NCBI GenBank assembly: GCA_902567095.1
Contig: CACFLG010000004.1
Span: 1-64,000, forward strand
Direction of reading: 5' to 3'
Source of the DNA: an uncultured OM182 clade bacterium
Lineage (GTDB): Bacteria > Pseudomonadota > Gammaproteobacteria > Pseudomonadales > Azotimanducaceae
Length of the DNA stretch: 64,000 nucleotides
The notes under the pieces were generated by a model. It did not search any database. It had not been told where the DNA came from and saw nothing but the letters and a program-made list of their open reading frames with translations. Each line of letters opens with the position of its first letter. Position 1 is the first letter of the stretch. A program made the translations under genes and the position numbers. Positions 1 through 8,016 of the stretch are shown piece by piece.

Positions 1-176
1 CATGTCGGGACCGTCCAACCTTTCTCAATCATTCTTTTAAGCCAAAGTCTGAGCTCGGGATGCAGGTCTACTGACCTGCTGCCTATCGGAACATAACCGG
101 GTCCTCTTGCGGCTTGCGGACAATTGATTTCCAACCACTCCCTTGTTTGTTCTCTAAATTTTCTAAGTTCGTCCAT
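1..176 (-). CDS. Acyl-CoA dehydrogenase, N-terminal fragment cut by the left window edge
   Basis: This reading frame is too short for the ORF track. It starts at an ATG with an AGGGA ribosome-binding site a few bases upstream and runs off base 1, giving about 58 residues. Seen: an early FREQTREWLE segment and a later LWLKRMIEKGWTVPT segment. Family knowledge: FAD-dependent acyl-CoA dehydrogenases often begin with a helix of the type FRxxxRxWLExNxP and then have W..M.EKGWT.PTWP before the FAD-binding core, so this is the helical N-terminal domain. The enzyme would oxidise an acyl-CoA at the alpha-beta bond; substrate length cannot be judged. It lies 29 bases after the FKBP stop on the same strand, so the two are probably cotranscribed. 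Confidence 0.78.
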   Translation of the reverse strand, partial: MDELRKFREQTREWLEINCPQAARGPGYVPIGSRSVDLHPELRLWLKRMIEKGWTVPT

Positions 177-205
177 TCTGTCTTCCCTTAAGAGACCGGC
201 CAGCT

Positions 206-694
206 CTACTGTACTTCAAGGAGCTCAATATCAAAAATCAAAATCGCATTGGCAGGTATCAGCCCTCCACCTGCGCCCCTCGACCCATAAGCTAACTCGG
301 GAGGTATGAACAGACGCCAATGTGATCCCTCATTCATCAATTGAAGTGCTTCGGTCCAGCCTTTTATCACACCACCCACTGCGAAGGTGGCAGGAGCGCC
401 TCGTTGGCGGGAACTGTCAAAAATAGTTCCGTCGACTAACTCTCCTTGATAGTGTGTTACCACGGTAGAAGAAGAATTAGGCTTTTTACCGCGTCCCTCT
501 TTCAGAACGATGTATTGGAGACCACTAGATGTAGTTACGACGTTTGGACGGGTGCCATTTTCTTCTAAGAAAGCACTTCCAACGGAAGTTTGCAAATCGT
601 TATTTTTTGCCGCTTCGTCATCCAAATTCCCTGAACAGCCAATAAGAAAAAATGTAATTAAGCAAAAAGCGACAGCAGTGCAAAAGGATTTCAT
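206..694 (-). CDS. FKBP-type peptidyl-prolyl isomerase, predicted lipoprotein
   Basis: The listed ORF starts 18 codons earlier, but the internal ATG at 694 has a GGGA motif upstream and immediately gives a lipoprotein signal: a hydrophobic stretch ending in LIGC with the acylated cysteine at about residue 20. The mature protein (162 aa precursor) has a short linker, then one FKBP domain from about residue 55 to the end, with SGLQY, THYQGELVDGTIFDSS, VIKGWTEAL, IPPELAYG and the closing IFDIELLEV strand. It should catalyse prolyl cis-trans isomerisation and help folding while anchored to the periplasmic face of a membrane. It is monomeric-FKBP sized and lacks the long dimerisation arm of FkpA, so I leave the symbol empty. 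Confidence 0.9.
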   Translation of the reverse strand: MKSFCTAVAFCLITFFLIGCSGNLDDEAAKNNDLQTSVGSAFLEENGTRPNVVTTSSGLQYIVLKEGRGKKPNSSSTVVTHYQGELVDGTIFDSSRQRGAPATFAVGGVIKGWTEALQLMNEGSHWRLFIPPELAYGSRGAGGGLIPANAILIFDIELLEVQ

Positions 695-823
695 AGGCAA
701 TGTCCCATCAGAAAATGAATAAAAAGACTGAAAAGAAGGGGTTTCCAATAACCCTAGATAGTTTCTCCCTGGTCATAGTCTCTATTAGGTGCAAAACTTA
801 AGGTGTTGGGAGATAATATAGCA

Positions 824-1180
824 ATGAATGAATTAAACGAAGAAGAGAAATGGGTTATCCTCCAAAAGGGCACCGAAAGGCCATTCTCCGGCAAATACAC
901 TGATCACTTTGCGGAAGGCGGTCACTATGCATGTAAACATTGCGACCAGCCCCTCTACCAGGCACAAGACAAGTTTCACTCTAATTGCGGTTGGCCAGCT
1001 TTCGACGACGAATTACCGGGAGCAATCAGAAGGGAAGTGGATGCAGACGGGCTTCGCATAGAGATTTTATGCTCGAATTGTGGCGGCCATCTAGGTCATG
1101 TCTTTGAAGGCGAGAACTTTACGCCTAAAAACACAAGACACTGTGTCAACTCAATTTCATTAAAATACGTCGAAAATTAG
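824..1180 (+). CDS. msrB: Peptide-methionine (R)-S-oxide reductase MsrB
   Basis: Reduces methionine-R-sulfoxide in oxidised proteins, normally using thioredoxin. The 118-residue protein is a single MsrB domain of usual length. Visible signatures are two zinc-binding CxxC pairs (CKHC near residue 37 and CSNC near 83), [14 protein letters not shown] and the terminal RHCVNS motif holding the catalytic cysteine near residue 107. The track starts at a GTG seven codons upstream; I prefer the ATG at 824 because GGGAGA lies upstream of it and the protein then begins like other MsrBs. It is transcribed divergently from the FKBP gene across about 130 bases and is followed by the cold-shock gene. Confidence 0.93.
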   Translation: MNELNEEEKWVILQKGTERPFSGKYTDHFAEGGHYACKHCDQPLYQAQDKFHSNCGWPAFDDELPGAIRREVDADGLRIEILCSNCGGHLGHVFEGENFTPKNTRHCVNSISLKYVEN

Positions 1181-1250
1181 AAAAAAACCGGGGAATATGT
1201 CTCTTTTCATCATTTTTCTAAAACTTTGATCACTTAATTCCTTTTTTTAC

Positions 1251-1280
1251 TTGTCTGAGCCTTTCATCCAAGCGTATACT
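1251..1280 (+). promoter_or_regulatory. Sigma-70-type promoter of the cold-shock gene
   Basis: TTGTCT (4 of 6 to the -35 consensus) is separated by 18 bases from TATACT (5 of 6 to the -10 consensus). Transcription would begin near 1287, leaving a leader of about 110 bases before the csp start, as is usual for cold-inducible csp genes. The call rests on sequence match only. Confidence 0.5.
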
Positions 1281-1286
1281 GTTAAG

Positions 1287-1397
1287 TTGAACATCTCTAG
1301 CAAGTAAATTTGGCAAAGAAGTTTTTTGACTTCCTTACGAATTTGGTAAGAGCAACAAGTTCAGCAACTATAAAATTAGAAAGGAAGAAGAATTCGC
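1287..1397 (+). promoter_or_regulatory. Long structured 5' leader of the cold-shock gene
   Basis: The leader contains two adjacent short hairpins: GAAGT/ACTTC (1318-1333) and CTTAC/GTAAG (1334-1350). In other proteobacteria, cspA-type leaders fold differently in the cold and control translation and RNA stability. The hairpins are seen; the thermosensing role is inference. A GGAAGAAG ribosome-binding site lies just before the ATG. Confidence 0.4.
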
Positions 1398-1604
1398 ATG
1401 TCAACAACAACAGGTACAGTAAAATGGTTTAACGAGTCGAAAGGCTTTGGATTTATTTCGCAAGACTCAGGCCCGGATGTCTTTGTGCACTTCAGCGCAA
1501 TTAGTGGGGACGGTTTCAAAACTCTCGCTGAAGGTCAAACAGTAGAATTTACAATTTCGCAGGGAGAAAAGGGGCCCCAGGCGGAAAACGTTGTTGCAGT
1601 ATAG
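1398..1604 (+). CDS. Cold-shock protein, CspA family RNA chaperone
   Basis: A 68-residue single cold-shock (OB-fold) domain. The nucleic-acid-binding motifs are intact: KGFGFI (residues 15-20, RNP1) and VFVHF (28-32, RNP2), after the typical GTVKWFN opening and before the EGQxVEFxxxxGxKGPQAxNV ending. Such proteins bind single-stranded RNA and DNA in the cytoplasm and melt RNA structure. The long leader suggests a cold-inducible or growth-regulated member, but not all csp paralogues are cold induced, so I give no specific symbol. It stands alone; the next gene is convergent. Confidence 0.96.
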   Translation: MSTTTGTVKWFNESKGFGFISQDSGPDVFVHFSAISGDGFKTLAEGQTVEFTISQGEKGPQAENVVAV

Positions 1605-1623
1605 GGCACGTCTGAAAGAGTAG

Positions 1624-2433
1624 CTAAAAATTTGCGCCCGGCTCAGGGTCTTCAACCCCGAGCCGAGCAGCCAAACCAGAAACCGTATAGATGCCACCCG
1701 ATAAATTCATTACGTCTGCACTTGAAGCTATAGCAGCTATCACCCTTCCCGTGAACCTAACAGACTGGGCTTCGTCTGGATCAATCTTCATCTTTCCTTG
1801 AGCTACCATATCTAAAATGAATTCGGTCTTTACTTTAGACGGAGAGAGCGATAAGGCAGCCACGTTGTGAGGTTCTAGCTCTAGAGCCATGTCTTGCGCC
1901 ATTCTGTCTACGCCCGCTTTCCCAGCACCATAGCTTGCACTGAAAACATACTCTCTACCTCCTCGGGAAGAGATGTTGACAATAAGCCCGCTGGATTGCT
2001 TAACCATTAGCGGCGCTGCGAGGGCGGACATCACATAGTAACCTCTCAGACCAACACCACATTGATCATCCCAAACGGAGATGGGATGCTCCCAAAATCC
2101 TTTTCCCATTGCCGGTGGATTCGGAATTTGATAGACATTATTCACTAAAACATCAAGCCTTCCATCTTCCATCTGAATTCGATCAACGAGTTTTTGCACC
2201 TGTTTATCATCGTTATGATCCAACAGAATTGGAATACCCTCTCCCCCAAATTTGTCAACCGATTGGGCTGTCGCTTCGATAGTAAGCGGTTTTGGCGGGT
2301 TATCCTTGCTCGAGCTCCGGCCGGTGAAATAAACTTTGTAGCCCGCTTCGGCCAACCCCTCAGCTGCCCCTTTACCGACACCTTTACTTGCCCCTGTAAC
2401 TAAAGCTACCTTTTTGGTCCCCAATTTAGTCAA
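1624..2433 (-). CDS. Short-chain dehydrogenase/reductase, DHRS1-like
   Basis: A 269-residue classical SDR acting on an NAD(P)-linked alcohol/ketone pair. The Rossmann glycine motif TGASKGVG is at residues 13-20, the NNxY variant of the NNAG motif near 98-101, a serine pair near 155, and the catalytic YxxxK (YGAGK) at 168-172. The segments FWEHPISVWDD and GLRGYYV resemble the DHRS1 branch of the superfamily as I remember it; no substrate can be inferred. The start shown is a TTG close behind an AGAGG motif; another in-frame TTG is three codons downstream. The gene is convergent with csp and divergent from the DUF3718-like gene. Confidence 0.85.
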   Translation of the reverse strand: MTKLGTKKVALVTGASKGVGKGAAEGLAEAGYKVYFTGRSSSKDNPPKPLTIEATAQSVDKFGGEGIPILLDHNDDKQVQKLVDRIQMEDGRLDVLVNNVYQIPNPPAMGKGFWEHPISVWDDQCGVGLRGYYVMSALAAPLMVKQSSGLIVNISSRGGREYVFSASYGAGKAGVDRMAQDMALELEPHNVAALSLSPSKVKTEFILDMVAQGKMKIDPDEAQSVRFTGRVIAAIASSADVMNLSGGIYTVSGLAARLGVEDPEPGANF

Positions 2434-2581
2434 AGCCTCTGGAGTATTAAGTTCTTAATTGGTAAATCTTACGCTTTTTTTGTTAAAGGACAAAAGCTGT
2501 TTGTTCTTTAGAACCTATTTTTTAAAGAAATTATAAAGATTCCCTAGACTTTCTTTATTTTTCTTTATATATTAATTTTCG

Positions 2582-2608
2582 ATAAAGATTATAAAGATTA
2601 TAAAGATT
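2582..2608 (+). repeat. Three perfect tandem copies of a 9-bp AT-rich repeat
   Basis: ATAAAGATT is repeated three times head to tail, with a fourth copy alone at 2533-2541, 49 bases upstream. All lie in the divergent promoter region between the SDR gene and the DUF3718-like gene. They could be binding sites or simple slippage products; the sequence alone cannot decide. Confidence 0.6.
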
Positions 2609-2633
2609 GTTTACGAAATAGATGGAGAAATTG

Positions 2634-2924
2634 ATGAAAAAAATATTTAAAGCTCACCTAATCATTCTTTTTTTGTCAAACGTAGCATTGGCTTCAGAGC
2701 AAAGGATACAGGAAGACAGTTACCGCTTCGTTGGGGATGAGATACCGATGAGTATCTGCTCCGCAGCGCTAGAGTCGAAGTCTTCGATAGTAGCTGAGGC
2801 AAAAAGGCTTCATATTACTCGCAAATCACTTAAAGATGTGACTTGTAATGGCCAACCTCTGCTAGATTTCGCGACCGCAAGCAAATTGATTGTAGGCTCG
2901 AAGACACTCGCCAGTGCTCAGTAA
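2634..2924 (+). CDS. Small exported DUF3718-like protein of unknown function
   Basis: I choose the second ATG of the listed ORF because GGAG sits six bases before it and the protein then opens with a clean signal peptide (MKK, hydrophobic core, ALA-S cleavage region near residue 20). The mature part of about 75 residues has two cysteines (SICSAALESK and VTCNGQPL) that could form one disulfide. The layout of an ICxAA helix, a long charged helix and a CNGxxLxxFA ending matches my memory of DUF3718, a family of small gammaproteobacterial periplasmic proteins with no known role. The assignment is by pattern, not by search. Confidence 0.6.
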   Translation: MKKIFKAHLIILFLSNVALASEQRIQEDSYRFVGDEIPMSICSAALESKSSIVAEAKRLHITRKSLKDVTCNGQPLLDFATASKLIVGSKTLASAQ

Positions 2925-2950
2925 CCTTTGAGAAAAATTAGAGTTAAATC

Positions 2951-3034
2951 ATGAAAACACTATGGAAGAGATTTGATTTGATGATGCGAACGGGCTCGAT
3001 AGAAAGCGTTTGTGAATCTTATCTTGTTAAGTAA
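2951..3034 (+). CDS. Possible 27-residue small ORF
   Basis: An ATG-initiated ORF of 27 codons begins 26 bases after the DUF3718-like gene, with a weak AGAG motif seven bases upstream. The peptide is basic at the start (MKTLWKRFDLMM). There is no recognised family and the ORF is short enough to arise by chance, so confidence is low. Confidence 0.2.
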   Translation: MKTLWKRFDLMMRTGSIESVCESYLVK

Positions 3035-3393
3035 AGGCCTAAGTTAGACCGAAATCATTAAACCACACCCCTATGAATCCCTTTTTAGAGAATTTCCGTG
3101 ATATATGGCAGGGCGTGTGCGCCGATCTCAAGTTTCAGTAGAGGGGAATTGGAGCGGCTCGAGTTAGACTATACTCAGCGTTTTGACCGCAGGACAGTGA
3201 AATGGACCCAGACATTTATCGTCATTCTGTTCAACCAGCGCTATATTTTTTTCAATCAAACGAGGCTAATGTTTCTCTTCTATCGTAAGAACATGATAGT
3301 TACCCGTTTTGCGCTGCTAAAAAGTGCTAAGCTGAGTAACTAAAGCAAGATTAAAACTCGTCGGATTAATACTAGTTAAAAAGTAAAAGCCGC
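3035..3393. other. Gene-poor stretch with no convincing coding region
   Basis: Together with the preceding bases this is the longest non-coding stretch of the window. The only track ORF here (81 aa, GTG start at 3098) has no ribosome-binding site and no recognisable motif, and I regard it as spurious. A TATACT box occurs near 3170 behind TTGGAG, but at a 15-base spacing that is short for a sigma-70 promoter. I see no tRNA, strong terminator or repeat. Confidence 0.45.
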
Positions 3394-4047
3394 ATGAAAA
3401 ATTTCTTTGAAGTACCGCTTTTCCCGATCCCCGATCTGGTTGCTTTCCCTAACACTGTAATGCCTTTGCATGTCTTCGAACCAAGATATAGAACGATGAT
3501 CGAGGACTCCGTAAAGAAAGATCGTATGATCGGAATTACAAATACAAAAAAAAGAATAAGCATTCCAAGGGAAAACCAAACGATCAAAGAGGCGCTCACC
3601 CGAAACCAAGCCACCTATGAGCCGAGAGGTGTTTTTAGTATGGGAGAAGTGAAGGTTCTGGAGAAGACAAAGGACGGTCGAATTTACGTCAATATAAATT
3701 TAAAGCATAGGGTTATGTTAGTGGAAGAAACGCAGCTGCTTCCGTATAGAATCTGCAATTGCAGATTACTAGAAGATGTAAATGTAGAGTCTTCTAGGCT
3801 CGTTCAACATCAACAAAAAATTTTGGATTTAATGATTGCGATTCTTCAACGAGAGGCTCCGGCTGAACTTGCCAAGTTCGACCAAGAAGGATGGAACACG
3901 TTAGATCCCAAAAAATTTTCTTTCGAAATTTTCAAATTAATTCGTTTCGATCCCGATTTGATGCAGTCATTATTAGAAATGACTGACCCAGAGAAAAGAT
4001 TAATCCTGATTAAAGACACACTTTCTAGTGGCGCAGGAAGTGGTTAA
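3394..4047 (+). CDS. Lon-protease N-terminal (LON substrate-binding) domain protein
   Basis: A stand-alone LON/PUA-like domain of 217 residues without the ATPase or protease parts of Lon. The opening pattern of PLFPIPDLVAFPNTVMPLHVFEPRYRxM is diagnostic, and GVFSMGEV plus a basic strand follow as in the family. Such proteins are widespread in proteobacteria but have no firmly established biochemical role; binding of unfolded protein or peptides is the usual suggestion. Its last 20 bases overlap the preferred start of the metallophosphoesterase gene, which implies cotranscription. Confidence 0.88.
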   Translation: MKNFFEVPLFPIPDLVAFPNTVMPLHVFEPRYRTMIEDSVKKDRMIGITNTKKRISIPRENQTIKEALTRNQATYEPRGVFSMGEVKVLEKTKDGRIYVNINLKHRVMLVEETQLLPYRICNCRLLEDVNVESSRLVQHQQKILDLMIAILQREAPAELAKFDQEGWNTLDPKKFSFEIFKLIRFDPDLMQSLLEMTDPEKRLILIKDTLSSGAGSG

Positions 4048-4759
4048 AAAAGAAGCTCGTAGGTTGGGTATAATTGGAGATGTGCACGCAGAAGATGTGC
4101 GTCTTGAAAACTGTTTAAGTTATCTTGCTAACCAGGGTTGCAAGAAGATAGTTTGCACTGGAGATATTATTGATGGCCCTGGATGCCCTAATCGAAGTGT
4201 CGAATTACTCAAGGCTTTCGATGTTGTTACGGTCAGAGGCAACCACGACAGATGGATAATCGAGAACAAAGCTCGCCATGTGAAGAACGCTCACAAAATA
4301 CACGATTTGTCTAAGTCGACGCTTGATTATTTGAGCATTTTACCATTGCAAGAAAAATTTATGTTCGGCGGAATAAGAGTTCTTTTATGTCACGGCGTTG
4401 GTAAAAACGATCTGAAGAAGGTCTGGCCAGGAACAGATCGACTTCAGCCAATAAAAAGTAACGAGCTAGACCAAATAATAGGGGAAGAAAAATTCGATTA
4501 TGTGATTAACGGACATATTCATTTCCGCACGATGGTTCACTTTAAAAAGCTGATATTAATCAACGCAGGAACTATCAGTGGGGACTTCTCCCCGGGATGC
4601 ACAATGATTGATTTCGACGAAAATATGATTTTTGGGTTCTTGTTCGAAGGATCAAATTTACAGCTAAGCAAATCACAAAACCTTTATGGAGAAAACTACA
4701 CCATCTGGGAAAACACCGAGTCTTTCAATGGGAAGTGGGACCCTGTAACGCTGTTTTAA
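4028..4759 (+). CDS. Calcineurin-like metallophosphoesterase
   Basis: A 243-residue dinuclear-metal phosphoesterase. The five ligand blocks are present in order: GDVH (17-20), GDIID (45-49), GNHDR (71-75), a histidine in LLCHG (near 122) and GHIH (162-165), followed by the NAGTISG strand typical of small cytoplasmic members such as the YfcE and MPP-like groups. It should hydrolyse a phosphodiester or phosphomonoester; the substrate is unknown. The start is uncertain: GTG at 4028 or GTG at 4040, neither with an ideal ribosome-binding site. It overlaps the LON-domain gene upstream, and the TPR gene begins 11 bases downstream. Confidence 0.87.
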   Translation: MAQEVVKKEARRLGIIGDVHAEDVRLENCLSYLANQGCKKIVCTGDIIDGPGCPNRSVELLKAFDVVTVRGNHDRWIIENKARHVKNAHKIHDLSKSTLDYLSILPLQEKFMFGGIRVLLCHGVGKNDLKKVWPGTDRLQPIKSNELDQIIGEEKFDYVINGHIHFRTMVHFKKLILINAGTISGDFSPGCTMIDFDENMIFGFLFEGSNLQLSKSQNLYGENYTIWENTESFNGKWDPVTLF

Positions 4760-4770
4760 AGGACCGAACG

Positions 4771-5343
4771 ATGTTAATTTCAAGAAATACGTATAAAAGT
4801 CTTTTCCTCATAGCTTTAGCACTGTGCTCAGCCTGGAGTTTTGCGCAAAGCAAGACCTCTTTTGGATCAGCAAATGCGACGCAATGTTTCATAGCTAGCG
4901 GGAACCCGTCATCTTTGTTAGATGCCAGAGTTTGCTCTAATGCAATCAGACATGACAACCTTTCAAAGCGGGATCTCGCAGCAACTCACACAAATCGTGG
5001 AATTATTCTTGCCGCTGGAGGAGAACTGCGTCAAGCCCTAGAGGATCACAACCAGGCGGCACAGTTAAAAAAAGATTTGTCTAAAATTTATATCAATCGA
5101 GGCACAGTATTTCATCGGCTAAAGGAATACGAAAAAGCATTGTTGGATTATCAAAAAGCTCTAGATCTTGGAGGTGTTCCTAAAGATATTGTCGAATACA
5201 ACAGAGCCCTCAGCCTACTGAAAATTAGAAAAACTAAGGAAGCACTAAAAGCATTGGAAAGAGCTCTTGGTTACAACCCAGGCTCTCTAAGAGTTAAGGC
5301 AAAGATTAAGGCAATTTCTTCTCCAAGAAATATTCAAAAATAA
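4771..5343 (+). CDS. Exported TPR-repeat protein
   Basis: The track ORF starts 12 codons earlier inside the preceding gene. The ATG at 4771 has AAAGGA upstream and gives a signal peptide (basic start, LFLIALALCSAWSFAQS) cleaved near residue 26. The mature protein has a two-cysteine segment (CFIASGNPSSLLDARVC) and then two or three TPR units, seen as NRGIILAAGGELRQALEDHNQA and YINRGTVFHRLKEYEKALLDYQ, plus a weaker copy near the end. TPRs form helical scaffolds for protein binding; the partner is unknown. Location should be periplasmic. It follows the phosphoesterase gene by 11 bases and probably shares its transcript. Confidence 0.8.
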   Translation: MLISRNTYKSLFLIALALCSAWSFAQSKTSFGSANATQCFIASGNPSSLLDARVCSNAIRHDNLSKRDLAATHTNRGIILAAGGELRQALEDHNQAAQLKKDLSKIYINRGTVFHRLKEYEKALLDYQKALDLGGVPKDIVEYNRALSLLKIRKTKEALKALERALGYNPGSLRVKAKIKAISSPRNIQK

Positions 5344-5445
5344 TGAGAAAAGATCTAACCAAGAAAATGATAAGATGATGGGTGAAACGGTTACGGATGT
5401 TTTTTGCTTTCGGGCTTAAACTAAAAAACTAAAGAACAGAACATA

Positions 5446-5465
5446 AGTCTCATCAAAAAGAGACT
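5446..5465 (+). other. Small hairpin upstream of the aminopeptidase gene
   Basis: AGTCTC and GAGACT form a perfect 6-bp stem with an 8-base loop, 20 bases before the aminopeptidase ATG, which itself has no clear Shine-Dalgarno sequence. The following ATATTTT is too weak to call a terminator. Confidence 0.3.
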
Positions 5466-5485
5466 ATATTTTCGAGTATCCAAAA

Positions 5486-7288
5486 ATGAATGTGTGTGGT
5501 CTTTCCAACCCCGAAATTGACAAAACTAAAATAAGACTAGTATCGGTGAGAGAGAAGCTAGCTGAACTTGATCTAGACGCCTTTGTCGTTCCGAGATCTG
5601 ACGAACACCTGGGCGAATATGTACCTCCTGAAGAGGAGAGACTGAAATGGCTTACAGGATTCACGGGGTCTGCGGGGTTGTGCATCGTGCTCAGAAATTC
5701 GGCAGCAATTTTTGTCGACGGGAGATATACAATTCAGGTCCGTCAACAACTCCCAGCAGACACTTTTGAGTTTAAACATGCCACCAACGATTCCGCTGCA
5801 GAATGGCTTTTGGAAAAACTGGCAACCAACTCAAAGGTCGGAATTGATACTAGGCTTCATTCTCTAGATTGGTTCCGAAAGATGGAACACGAGCTAGGAC
5901 AAAATAAAATCGAGGTTGTCGAGCTAGATAAAAACCCGATAGATTTGTGTTGGAAAGATCGTCCAAAGCCTTGCGACGACGAAATCATGCTACTTGAGGA
6001 GTTCTTCACCGGTATCAGTAGCCGAACAAAAAGAGACACAGCCGCCAAGGTGGTCAGAGAAAGAAAGGCGGACTTCGCTTTGATCACACAACTAGATTCT
6101 ATTGCTTGGATCTTGAACATACGTGGTAACGATGTGCCTAGACTTCCTGTAGCTCGCTCATTTGCAATACTAGAGAGCAACGGAAAAGTTATTATTTTTG
6201 TAGACGAAAAAAAACTGCCCGAGAACTTTTTCGACCATGTGGGAGAAGGCGTTGAATGGAAAAAAAACGAAGAGTTAGAAGAGCATTTACAACGTCTTGG
6301 AAAGAAAGACTGTAAAATATCTGTAGACCCTAAAACGTCGAACGCGTGGTGCCAATTAATCTGCCTTAAAGCGGGTGCAGATTTAGTTGAGGGTTCAGAC
6401 CCGACAATTTTAGCCAAATCAATAAAGAACGAAACAGAACTGAATGGGATACGAAAATGCCACCTTAGAGATGGAGCTGCCCTCACTCGTTTTTTAGGTT
6501 GGTTGGACAATGAGGTAAAAAGAGGTATTTATCATGACGAAAAAAGACTCGCAGACGAACTGGAAAGTTACAGAAGTAATCTAGAACACTTCCAAGGCCT
6601 CTCTTTCGACACGATCTCAGCAACCGGCGAAAACGCTGCGCTAGCTCATTATAATTACCTTAATGGTGTGCCGTCGAAACTAGAACCGAACAGTCTTTAT
6701 CTGGTTGATTCTGGTGCGCAATACTTAGACGGAACTACAGACATCACAAGGACCATAGCCATTGGAACCCCTAATGAAGAGCACAAGAAAATGTTCACTC
6801 TCGTTCTTAAAGGACACATCGCTCTTGCGGAGGCTGTTTTCCCCAAAGGAACAACAGGTGCAAATCTAGATGTTCTTGCGCGGCAATACCTTTGGAGAGA
6901 GGGATTTGATTACGACCATGGAACAGGTCATGGCGTCGGAGCGTTTCTTTCAGTTCACGAGGGGCCGCAAAGCATTTCCAAATCAGCTCATTCTCAAGAG
7001 CTAATTCCTGGCATGGTTATTTCAAATGAACCAGGATTTTATAAGGAGGGTGATTACGGAATTCGGTGCGAGAACCTGGTAGTGGTTGTAGAGAATTTCG
7101 ATTCGATGCTCTCGTTTGACACCATTAGTTTTGCGCCTTTTGACCATTCTCTAATTGATCCTAACCTTCTTTCGGAGCAAGAGATCTATTGGGTTAACTC
7201 TTACCACGAAACTACCAGAAGGAAGCTCGCGCCATTTTTGAAAAAGGAAGATCTTGAATGGCTGGAAGCATCAACTAGAGAAATCTAA
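5486..7288 (+). CDS. Xaa-Pro aminopeptidase (M24B, long form)
   Basis: Removes an N-terminal residue preceding proline. At 600 residues it is the long three-domain form, like eukaryotic XPNPEP1 (about 620 aa), rather than the roughly 440-aa E. coli PepP. Two creatinase-like N-terminal domains come first (FVVPRSDEHLGEY, FTGSAG, DGRYTIQVRQQL), then the pita-bread catalytic domain. The two-metal ligands are visible: D408 and D419 in VDSGAQYLDGTTDITR, H482 in GTGHGVG, the glutamate of NEPGFY and the glutamate of RCENLV. The spacing agrees with that of XPNPEP1. The protein has no signal peptide and should be cytoplasmic. It is probably transcribed alone. Confidence 0.94.
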   Translation: MNVCGLSNPEIDKTKIRLVSVREKLAELDLDAFVVPRSDEHLGEYVPPEEERLKWLTGFTGSAGLCIVLRNSAAIFVDGRYTIQVRQQLPADTFEFKHATNDSAAEWLLEKLATNSKVGIDTRLHSLDWFRKMEHELGQNKIEVVELDKNPIDLCWKDRPKPCDDEIMLLEEFFTGISSRTKRDTAAKVVRERKADFALITQLDSIAWILNIRGNDVPRLPVARSFAILESNGKVIIFVDEKKLPENFFDHVGEGVEWKKNEELEEHLQRLGKKDCKISVDPKTSNAWCQLICLKAGADLVEGSDPTILAKSIKNETELNGIRKCHLRDGAALTRFLGWLDNEVKRGIYHDEKRLADELESYRSNLEHFQGLSFDTISATGENAALAHYNYLNGVPSKLEPNSLYLVDSGAQYLDGTTDITRTIAIGTPNEEHKKMFTLVLKGHIALAEAVFPKGTTGANLDVLARQYLWREGFDYDHGTGHGVGAFLSVHEGPQSISKSAHSQELIPGMVISNEPGFYKEGDYGIRCENLVVVVENFDSMLSFDTISFAPFDHSLIDPNLLSEQEIYWVNSYHETTRRKLAPFLKKEDLEWLEASTREI

Positions 7289-7423
7289 TGTAATACTGGG
7301 TGGCCTTTAGTTCTAAGCGCAATCGCAATTCTCATGATCCAACTAAGAAAAGATTGCATTAAAATGTGAGGAAATGATCTCCCATAACTTGGCGAAGAAA
7401 TTTACGGCTTTGCGAAATAACAT

Positions 7424-7984
7424 ATGAAAAATTATGAAATATATTTAGACCTCGACGGTGTTTGTATAGACTTCATGGCTAGTGCTCTAGAAATTCAGGG
7501 TTATGACCCAAAGACGATTTTTTCAAAATGGAAAACAACCCAGCCAGGCGAATTATTTCCGACACTATCCATCGAAAAAAAACCGATCGAATTCTTCACA
7601 GACAAAGCGTTAGAGACAGAAAATTTTTGGAGGGAGCTAAAAGCCTATAAGTGGTTTAGCTACCTATATACAGAGCTAAAATCTTTTGGGAACGTTATGT
7701 TTCTTAGTGCTCCCTCTGGAGCTCCCGGCTGCCTATCAGGCAAGCATCATTGGCTTAAAGACTATTTCGGGGCAAGCTTCTCTGAGTATATCTTTACAAA
7801 ACATAAAGACAGACTCGCTCACGAAAAGGCTATACTAATTGACGATATGGCCTTTAACGTTTCTGCATTTGAGTCTCGGGGTGGCACAGCTTTTTTATTT
7901 CCCAGAGTATGGAATGAGCTTCACGCAATATATGAGCCAACAGAATATGTGCTATCCAACGTAAAAAGATTAATAAACGAATAA
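7424..7984 (+). CDS. HAD-superfamily 5'-nucleotidase, NT5C-like
   Basis: A 186-residue HAD phosphatase. Motif I is YLDLDGV (aspartates 9 and 11), motif II is the serine in MFLSAPSG, a lysine/arginine-rich KHKDRLAH segment precedes motif IV LIDD, and a GGTAFLFP strand closes the core. The SAPS and KxDR arrangement is that of the deoxyribonucleotidase (NT5C) group, whose members dephosphorylate (deoxy)nucleoside monophosphates; related genes are common in phages. The substrate is inferred from family only. It lies 32 bases upstream of asnS on the same strand and may be cotranscribed. Confidence 0.68.
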   Translation: MKNYEIYLDLDGVCIDFMASALEIQGYDPKTIFSKWKTTQPGELFPTLSIEKKPIEFFTDKALETENFWRELKAYKWFSYLYTELKSFGNVMFLSAPSGAPGCLSGKHHWLKDYFGASFSEYIFTKHKDRLAHEKAILIDDMAFNVSAFESRGGTAFLFPRVWNELHAIYEPTEYVLSNVKRLINE

Positions 7985-8016
7985 AACTTATTGGGAATAA
8001 TTACTGAGATAAGAAC

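Noticed and set aside
3098-3343. 81-aa plus-strand ORF in the gene-poor stretch
   Set aside because: GTG start without a ribosome-binding site, no motif and no sensible composition.
5857-6510. 217-aa minus-strand ORF inside the aminopeptidase gene
   Set aside because: Serine-rich antisense shadow of a gene with all catalytic residues.
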